Part shown: piece by piece, positions 55,401 through 64,000 of the stretch
Layout: each line of letters opens with the position of its first letter
Position numbering within the stretch: position 1 is the first letter of the stretch
Source: Silene latifolia
Lineage: Eukaryota; Streptophyta; Magnoliopsida; Caryophyllales; Caryophyllaceae
DNA length: 64,000 nucleotides
Direction: 5' to 3'
Assembly: GCF_048544455.1 (NCBI RefSeq)
Contig: NC_133536.1
Location: 28,150,152-28,214,151 of the forward strand
Translations under genes and position numbers: made by a program
The notes under the pieces: generated by a model
The model's input: only the letters and a program-made list of their open reading frames with translations
Told to the model about the DNA's origin: nothing
The model's database searches: none

Positions 55401-58400
55401 ACTTAAATGGGGTTCAATATTGTCTCCACAACCCATTTGGATATGACAAAGTTATAAAAATTAAATTTAAAAGACAAATGCGATTATTCTATATGAGAAA
55501 ATAAAACAACATTTTATTTCATATCAAATAGTCTAGTACAAACTGGGCATACGTTTAAGCCCCATGGATACAACATGTCCATCATGTTTAGCTTGCGATA
55601 AAGGTTTGGTGAGCGGATCAGCTAAGTTATCATCCGTCCCAACCTTACAAATCGCAATTCCTTTCTTTCAATAAAATCTCAAATAATATGAAATTTTCTG
55701 AGTACATGTCTAGATTTATTGCTAGACTTTGGCTCTCTAGCTTGGAAGATAGTTCCATTGTTGTCACAATAGAGAGTAATGGGATCCTTGGCGGTAGGAA
55801 CTACTTTTAGCCCTTCCACGAATTGCCTAATCCATACAACTTCCTTGGCAGCTTCTGATGCTGCAACGTACTCAGCCTCCGTAGTAGAATCCGCAATCAC
55901 AACTTCCTTGAAGCTTCTCCAGCTGACGACACCACCATTGAGCATATACACAGATCCACCTTGTGATCTCATGTCATCTCTGTCTGTTTGAAAGCTTGAG
56001 TCTGTGTAACCCTTAACACATAGCTCAGAGTCTCCTCCAAACACTAAGATAGAATCCTTAGTCCTTCGCAAGTACTTGAGGATATTCTTAACAGCTATCC
56101 AGTGACTCTCACCTGGATTCTCTTGATATCTACTTGTCATGCTTAAAGCATATGCGACATCTGGACGAGTGCATATCATGGCATACATGATTGATCCAAT
56201 AGCGGATGCATAGGGAATCAATTTCATGCGTTCAACATCTTCGGGCTCGGAGGGCGATTGAGACTTGCTCAAAATTATCCCACTTCCCATAGGAATCAAG
56301 CCTCTCTTAGACTGGTCCATGTTAAAGCGACGAAGAATCTTGTCAATATAAGATTCTTGACTTAATGCCAATATCCTTTTGGGTCCATCTCTATAGATCC
56401 GGATACCTTATATGCGTTGTGCTTCTCCTAAATCCTTCATTTGGAAATGATTTCCTAGCCACTCCTTAATGGAAGACAACATAGGAATGTCATTTCCAAT
56501 AAGTAGTATGTCATCCACATACAATATTAGGAACACAACATTGGTCCCACTGAACTTCATGTATAAACATGGTTCCTCAATACTTCGAGTAAAACCATTT
56601 TCTTTTATGATATGATTAAATCGATGGTTCCAACTTCTTGATGCTTGCTTAAGACCATAAATGGATCTCTTAAGCTTGCATACTTTGTTAGGATTTTTAG
56701 GATCCACAAAACCTTCGGGTTGTATCATGTACACCTCCTCTTCAAAATGCCCATTTAGAAAAGCGGTCTTGACATCCATTTGCCATATTTCATAGTCATG
56801 AAATGCGGCGATCTCTAACAGAATCCGAATTGATCTTAGCATAGCCACGGAGGCAAAGGTTTCGTCATAGTGAAGACCATGAACTTGAGTAAAACCTTTT
56901 GCCACTAGCCTAGCCTTGTAGACATCATCATGTCCTTCTATGTCATTCTTTACTTTGAAGATCCATTTGCACTGAAGAGGTCTTGCCCCTTCAGGCAAAT
57001 TCACCAAGTTCTAGACTTGATTTTCATGCATAGAACTCATTTCGGATCTCATGGCTTCAAGCCATAAAGCTGAATTTGGACTAGAGATTGCAGCTTTGTA
57101 GGTGGCGGGTTTGTCACTTTCAAGAAGTAACACATCAAGACTCCCATCCTCTTGGATAAGTCCAACATATCTATCAGGATGTCGAGAAACTCGACCCGAC
57201 CTCCTCGGTTGAGGAATGATAACAGAATTAGACGACGAAGGAACGTCTTCTTGCGTCTCTATTTCGGTTTGTGGTTCTTGAACTTAATCAAGTTCAAAAT
57301 TTCTCCCACTCTGTCTCTTAGAAATAAACTCACTTTCTAAGAAGACAGCCTCACTAGACACAAACACTTTGTTTTCTTGAGGTTTGTAGAAGTAATATCC
57401 TCGGGAGGTAATGGGGTAACCTACAAAGATGCATTTTTCGGATCGTGGGGCAACCTTGTTGTCCGTTTTTGCCTTGACGTAAGCATTACATCCCCAAATC
57501 TTCATATAGGATATATTAGGAACCCTTCCTTTCCACATCTCATATTGAGTCTTTTCGGTTGCCTTTGTTGGACTATTATTCAATGATTTGATTGCGGTTT
57601 GGATTGCAGATCCCCAAAACGAGTCGGTTAACTTGGTTTGACTCATCATGGATCGAACCATATCTAGTAGGGTTCGATTTATCCTTTCGGCAACACCATT
57701 AAGTTGTGGTGTACCAGGTGGAGTGAGTTGTGACATGATGCCACAACCTTTCAAGTGTGAATCAAATTCATTACTAAGATACTCTCCACCATGATCGGAT
57801 CGTAGTGCCTTTATCCTTTTGTTCAATTGGTTTTCTACTTCATTTTGAAATTCTTTAAATTTCTCAAAAGCTTCACTCTTATACTTCATTAAGTAGATAT
57901 ACCCATATCTACTAAAATCATCGGTGAAGGTTATGAAGTAATCATAATTTACCCTAGCGGTGATAGTCATTGGTCCACATACATCGGTATGTACAAGTCC
58001 CAATAGTTCACTAGCTCGAGTCCCTTTACCACTAAAAGGATTACGAGTCATTTTTCCTAGGAGACAAGATTCGCATATACCATATGATTGAAAATCAAAT
58101 GGTTAATAACATTAGTGGAAACTAATCTTTTGATGCCATTCTCGTTGATATGACCCAATCGACAATGCCAAATGTATGATTCATTTGGATCACTTGATTT
58201 GAATTTCTTCGATTGTATATTATAGATGTCTTTACTTGGATTAGAAGTTTCTAGAACATAAATGCCATTAATAGAAGAGCCTCGGCCTATGACCAAGTCA
58301 TTTCTTGAAATAATACAACAATTGTTTTTAATGACAAAATTAAAACCCTCTATGTCTAACATAGCAATTGAAATAATGTTCTTAGAAAGAGAAGGTACAT

Positions 58401-60540
58401 TATAAAAATAATTATGCAAATACAACTCAAATCCATTTGCTAAAACAAGCACATAAGTTCCCTTGGATGTAGCCGCTACCCTAGCTCCATTCCCAAGACG
58501 GAGATCAACATCGCCCTTGCTTAGCTTTTCCACGTTTCTTGGCCCCTGTAAATGATTACAAAGGTGAGAACCGCAACCGGTATCTAATACCCACGTTGTG
58601 GTGGAAGTAAAATTTACATCAATAACATAAATTTTAGAAGGAATTTTACCGAGTGGAATAACAAGTCCATCCCTAATATCTCCAAAATATATGGGGCAAT
58701 TCCTCATCCAATGTCCCATGCCATGACAATAATGGCATTCATAATCAACTTTGGCTCTTTTGGTAGTCCCACTAGCCATTTGTTTCCATTGTTGAATTTT
58801 CTACCTTTCTTTCCCTTCCTTTTGAACCATTTTCCTTTAGTGGCAAGAACTTGCTTGCTAGGACTCCCACTAGTTCCGATATCCCTTTCTTCCAAAGATA
58901 AGGATCCCATAGATTTAGTGAGATGGTCTTCCCGAGACACATTCACAAAAGATCTAGTCATAGTTGGTGGAATGGAGGAAGTAACGAAATTAAGGTTTCC
59001 ATCGGAACCGATCCCAAAATGAAGCTCTCTAGTAGTATCGAAATTGTTGTTGGAGCAAATATCGTCAAATATGTTATGACAAGACTCAATGGTAATAGGT
59101 GTTGTTGCATTAGTAGGATCCGTTGCGATATATAGACTACAAACATGGAGGTAAAGGAAATATTAACATTTCTCATTTGATCAAACTTGCAAACATTTTT
59201 AAACAAGTTTTAAACATTTATATAGTGACCTCCACCCAACTATTATAAATGATCCGAGATCCAAATTCATATTAACTCGGGCACAGTGAGCCGATTCATC
59301 CCTTATCAATATAACTCGGTGGATTAACTCTTTAATCGATTCTACTTCTAGAACTCTCGGTCGATAAAATTACTCTAATATTTATCTTTAGCCCGGAACA
59401 CATGCGACTACAGTCACGAATACTTCCGTTGAGCTCAATCCAAATTTCTATGTAATAACATTTTACTACCCACTTACCCAACGTAACAAGGTTTGTATTA
59501 CGGTGAAGCCGGATTAACTCCCTTATGAAATTGGGATTCATGGTTTCTACTATTTGGTAAGGCTAAATCTCAATTATTATTTAGTGAGAGGTCTTGTCAA
59601 TTTATTATCTATAACGTTTTAAGTGAACTAAAGCGGTGAACTACGATAATTATAATTGACACGGTCGAGGACTCGATTAAATAAAATGCATGTTTAGTTA
59701 TGCCGATTTAGCGAATGCATGCAAACATATAGATAAATGCTAAACATAAAACATAAAATCCTAGTATGGCCTTCCTAAAAAGAAAATTTAATTAACTATT
59801 ACAAATTCGGAAACCAACTCCATTGGTCCCTTGAACTTCACTTGGCACGCATTCCAAGGCAACACGGTCTTGTCGGGACGCCTTTCCTAAAGGCACCGTC
59901 TTCAAGGATCTCCGGAATTACAAGTAATAATTAAAAAAATTACATAATTTCCTATTATACATTTGTAATAAAAATTAAATCTATTAAATTACAAAACGGT
60001 GATACGAGATCACAATAATTACAACCGAATCGATATTCCCATACATTCCGGGTAATACCAATTAAAAACTAAGGCCATACTAAGTAAAATTACATAATTC
60101 AAAAATTATATAAATCATAAATATGACAATCATAAATAAAATGCAGCATTATAAATTTATAATATGTATGAACATGCTTAATTTTATGCTAAATCGCCTT
60201 TTAAGAGCCAATATCGTATATTACATCGTTTTTTATGGATTTACGTGATTTAACTTATTAAAATCACAATATGTTACATAAATTCATATTTATGTTCAAG
60301 TTAGTTACCCTAACCATCTTAGGACTCAAAACTTAATCTTCACTAACATTTTGACAATAATTCAACTTGATTCCTTAATATTGTTCATAAAGGACCTAAA
60401 AATACAATTTTATGCTATAAACTCTAAATTAAATTATAATAATTTCAAATAATTTCAAGATTTGAAATTCAAACTCATGAACATTCTGGAAAAATACCAT
60501 GACATTCATAGTGTTCAAAACTTAGGTTAAAAATTTCGAT
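52471..60540 (-). mobile_element. Copia D: Ty1/copia element with long leader, broken
   Basis: The 3' LTR occupies 52471-54764 and is split by copia E. Moving right come the conserved 3' non-coding region (54765 to about 55.6 kb), RNase H (YCDNNGTIFQAREPKSSNK, about 55.7-56.3 kb) and RT (QMDVKTAFLNG, YVDDILLIGND, about 56.4-57.0 kb). Next are integrase (RSDHGGEYLSNEF, GTPQLNGVAERINRTL, about 57.3-58.2 kb), protease (WVLDTGCGSHLC) with the gag zinc knuckle CHYCHGMGHWMRNC (about 58.5-58.8 kb), and the leader to 60540. Broken, several breaks. The far right end is beyond an L1 insertion. It is homologous to copia C in LTR, leader and 3' tail, but carries pol. Confidence 0.88.
52589..54423 (+). 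mobile_element. Copia E: LTR, primer site and start of gag, inserted in copia D LTR
   Basis: The LTR runs from about 52589 (TGTTGAACCATATAG) to 54187. The primer site TGGTATCAGAGCC starts at 54190 (tRNA-iMet). A gag start at 54295 reads MDSKYLKCPVFDGKNYGLW, a copia gag entry. The sequence then passes directly back into the copia D LTR near 54424. The remainder of the element is absent. Broken. Confidence 0.8.
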
Positions 60541-63500
60541 TTTTTTTTTTTGGGAAAGGTTAAATATATTAATATCAACAAAAGAATACATCATCCGTGT
60601 AGAGATTTACAAGATCAAAACTAACACATAAATCAACCAAAAAGAGCTACATCAGGAACAACAACTAGGTCAACTAACTAGCACGTAAAGTTTTGAGCCA
60701 ACCAGTATCCTCGTTGTTGATAGTTGATTTGTTTTAGCCCAAAATATGATAGAAATAGCTTGAATGGTCTGCTGGACAAGAACTTTAGGGTGAGTAACAA
60801 TGAACATAATTCGAGCTTTGTTCCTAGCCTGCCAAATCAAATACACAAGCATCACATAACACGCACTAACAATCCTTCTTCGCAGAATACTAATTATCCT
60901 CCCTCTATTGTTCCACCTAACCCGGTCTCGAGGGTTCAGGCAAATATGAAGCTTCTGCTGTAAGAGTTCAGAGCATCTCCTGCTAAACTCACACTCAAAA
61001 TACAGATGCCCATGGGATTCATCAGCTCCATTACATAAATAACAATCCATAGAAGTAGGACCACCCATCCTTGCCAACCTATCTCGAGTAAGCAATCTTC
61101 CTAACATAACTGCCCAGTAAATAAATGAAGACTTGGGAACATTCAAAGAGTTCCAACAAAGTTTCCACCAACTAACAGAGTCCCCAGGATTCCTAATCCA
61201 ATCATAGCCTGCTTTAATAGTGTATGCATCCCTATTCCCTAGCCACTGATCATTTATATAAGCAGGCCTGAACAGCAACATTATGTGGGCTATTTTTTTT
61301 CCAAGACCAACTACAGTCAGAGGGAGGAGAGTAGTTGGTCCAATGTCCACCTCTGAGATACACATGATTGATCCAACGCACCCAGAGATGATCCTTCTTA
61401 ACAACAATGCTTTATTCCACATCTTGGAGTTCTTAATTCCCAGCCCACCTTCAGCTTTTGGCTTACAACACCGATACCATCCTACAGCAGGAGCACGAAG
61501 GTAGGAGTCTTTCCCACTCCAGAGAAAATTTCTGCAAATTCTATCTATATTGTTCATGATGCCAGAGGGAATGAGGGAAATGGTAGCCCAATAAGAGTGT
61601 AAAGTATGCAGTACAGAAGTGACCAAAGTTAATCTACCAGTATAAGATAAATGTTTAGTCCCCCAAGCTCTTATTTTTGCAGTGATCTTGTCTGTCAGTT
61701 TCCTTCCATCATTCTTAGAGAGCTTCTTGGATGATATAGGAACCCCCAGATATTTGAAAGGTAATTCCCCCTTCTTGAACCCATAAATTTGAAGTACCTC
61801 ATTCACAGTATCAGATCTCACCCCATTGAAATATATCTCAGTTTTGTCTTTATTGAGGCAAAGACCAGAAGCAGAGGAGAAGGTGGCAAAAGCCCTAAGA
61901 ATCCACATGATAGACACTGCATTACCCTTAGAGAACATGAGAAGGTCGTCTGCAAACAACAGATGATTAAGTTTCAGGTGTCCACAGAGAGGATGGAACC
62001 TAAAACAATCTTGTTGACCCACAACAGCCAGAATTCTAGACAAATAGTCCATACAAAGAGTAAACAAGAGAGGAGACAATGGATCACCTTGTCTAAGACC
62101 TCTCTTACCTTTGAAAAACCCAAAAGACCTTCCATTTAAAGATAAAGAATACGAAGGAGTAGAAACACATTTCATTATCCAATTGGTGAATTTCTCAGGA
62201 AAATTTAAAGCTCCAAACATCTGCTCCAAAAACTTCCACTCCACACTATCATAGGCTTTCTTAAGGTCAATTTTAACCAGGCATCTAGGAGATGCAACTT
62301 GCCTATTGTAGAGTCTGACAATGTCTTAGCAAATGAGCACATTCTCTACAATGTTCCTCCCTTTGATAAACCCACCTTGGTTTATACTAACAATGTCAGG
62401 AAGTATATCTCCCAGCCTGTTACAAAGTAGCTTTGCAATACACTTATACAAAGTGGTACAACAAGCAATAGGGCGAAATTCCAGGACAGTTTTTGGATTA
62501 CTTCCTTTAGGAATCAGGTTAATATTTGTTGTGTTAAGTTGTTTCAACAGCTGACCAGAGTGAAAAAATCCTTCACAGCAGCACACACCTCCTGACCCAC
62601 TATATCCCATGAATCTCTGTAAAACTGACTTCTGTATCCATCTGGTCCAGGGCTTTTATCAGCTGGAATGGAAAACATACACTGTCTAATTTCACTATCA
62701 GCAATGGGTCTAAACAACTTTTGGACATGGTGGTCATTAATTATATTGCCCGTTCTTACAGTAGGTTTATGCACTGGTGTTGTAGGTTTACTTGATCCCA
62801 GCAGTTCAGTGTAATAAGATAAGAAGGCATTCTCAATACCCAGAGGATCCTGATGACTGACCCCCTCAATATCAACAATTTGAGATACCTTATTATGGAT
62901 TTGCCTGGCTTTTATCCTGCTGTGGAAAAAATTAGTGTTCTCATCTCCTTCCATCAACCACTCCACCTTTGCTTTCTGTTGTAAAAATTTATTTCTAGCC
63001 TTATTTAAGGTTTTAAATTCCTCTGCAGCTTCCTGTTCAGCAGCTAGGAGTTGTTGATCCTAAGGGTTAATATGCATAGCAGTTTGCAGACTATCCAACA
63101 AGACTCTAGCAACTTCAGCACTCTTCTCAATATCAGAAAACTTGTTCTTATTTAACTCCTTCAAAGGCTTCTTCAGATTCCTAACCTTAGTGACAACTTG
63201 GTACATCTTGATCCCTGAAATATTCTTATTCCATTCAGTAGCCACCACTTCTTTAAACTTAGAGTCTAAACTCCACATATTGAAGTATTTAAAAGAAGTG
63301 TTTCTGACAGTTGCCTCATTCCTTCTATAGCAAATACAGGGACAGTGATCAAATGTTCCTTCATTCATGAAATAAGCTGAGCTGTCAGGAAACAACCGAA
63401 TCCACTCAATGTTGATTAAGCACCTATCAATTCTTGAAAAAACACGAGTAGAAGGGTCTTGCTTATTATTCCAAGTGAAAAAAGATCCATGAGCAACAAT

Positions 63501-64000
63501 GTCAGTCACCTCACAATAATCAACACACTGCTTGAAATCTTTAATTTCACTACAAATCACTTCTCTACCCAGCCTTTTATTGTAATCCAAAACTGAATTG
63601 AAATCCCCACATATACACCAAGGTTTTAAACATTGATCCTTGATCTGGTTAAGCTGCTCCCAGAGATTGAGCCTATCACTATCAGAATTAGACCCATACA
63701 CAACAGTGTACCAGAAAATATCTCCTGAAGTAATGTCAGAAACTTCAACAGTTATATGCTAGTCACTGTCAGCAATGAGATGAACATTAAAAACATGAGG
63801 AACCCGGATAATCCAGACTCTTCCACCAGGATGATGCACATTATTGTTGATACCTTTTCACTGAACTCCTAAATGATTGAGCACAACCACAAAATCCTGC
63901 TCCTTTATTTTAGTCTCCACTAATCCAAATAAACCAATTTTATTTTGAAAAAGAAATTGCTTAATATCTAACTGTTTATTTGGGTTGTTCATACCCCTAA
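60541..64000 (-). mobile_element. L1-type LINE, ORF2, running off the right edge
   Basis: The poly(A) tail is at 60541-60552 (T on this strand), with a short 3' UTR to 60669. ORF2 reads leftward. The endonuclease spans about 63.1-63.99 kb (LFGLVETKIKEQ, CICGDFNSVLD, GSFFTWNNKQ, SRIDRCLIN). RT spans about 61.8-62.7 kb (ADKSPGPDGYRSQFY, FRPIACCTTLYK, LRQGDPLSPLLF, LLFADDLLMF). The C-terminal zf-RVT domain lies near 61.0 kb (CYLCNGADESHGHLYFEC). It is dead: in-frame stops at 63858-63860 (TGA), 63759-63761 (TAG), 63060-63062 (TAG) and 62326-62328 (TAA), and a frameshift near 62570 in a run of T. It is inserted into the leader of copia D. Confidence 0.92.

Overview
This is a stretch of plant nuclear genome. 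The LTR retrotransposons, MULE and Stowaway MITEs, Helitron, plant-type RTE and L1 LINEs, and spliced host exons all point to a eudicot. I suspect Caryophyllales from the style of the repeats, but nothing here proves it. Roughly nine tenths of the window is transposon-derived. I recognise three host remnants: a cyclin H locus at 3.1-17.6 kb, a scrap of an F-box gene at 19.5-19.9 kb, and two exons of a probable aromatic amino-acid permease near 48 kb.

Layout. 1-3089: a minus-strand LTR element (A) with a tRNA-Asp primer site; it runs off the left edge. 3118-17645: exons of cyclin H in the right order on the plus strand, with some blocks unrecognisable, so probably a pseudogene. Its introns hold a plant RTE LINE (3970-5210), a minus-strand copia element with identical LTRs (Ale-1, 5693-10293), a plus-strand intact copia element (Ale-2, 10844-15603) and a MULE MITE (16091-16615). 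18.0-19.0 kb: a Stowaway MITE and a second MULE foldback element. 19.5-22.6 kb: the F-box fragment, an LTR-like repeat and a minus-strand Ogre/Tat fragment.

22.6-43.9 kb is a five-layer nest. The outer layer is a minus-strand gag-like LTR element (B). Into it went a 17.5-kb gag-only copia (C, target repeat AGGGG). Into C went an Ogre/Tat gypsy element (target repeat CAATG). Inside that lies a copia pol-plus-LTR fragment, and inside that fragment's LTR a 591-bp Helitron. 43.9-47.4 kb: part of a family-A LTR and an Athila-type element with LTR, primer site and gag. 48-50.6 kb: permease exons, a CACTA-like end, a 22-bp tandem array and an (AT)n tract. 50.6-60.5 kb: a copia 3' fragment and a minus-strand copia (D) whose LTR is split by another copia (E). 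60.5-64.0 kb: a minus-strand L1 LINE that leaves the window on the right.

The most unusual signal is a set of short palindromes with a CGATCG core in at least four different LTR-type repeats. Each family uses its own flanking arms. Spacing is close to 20-21, 30-31 or 50-51 bp, that is, whole numbers of DNA helical turns. The Ogre LTR carries a different palindrome (CGCAGCA..TGCTGCG) in pairs exactly 30 bp apart. This looks like a shared, phased protein-binding architecture rather than chance.
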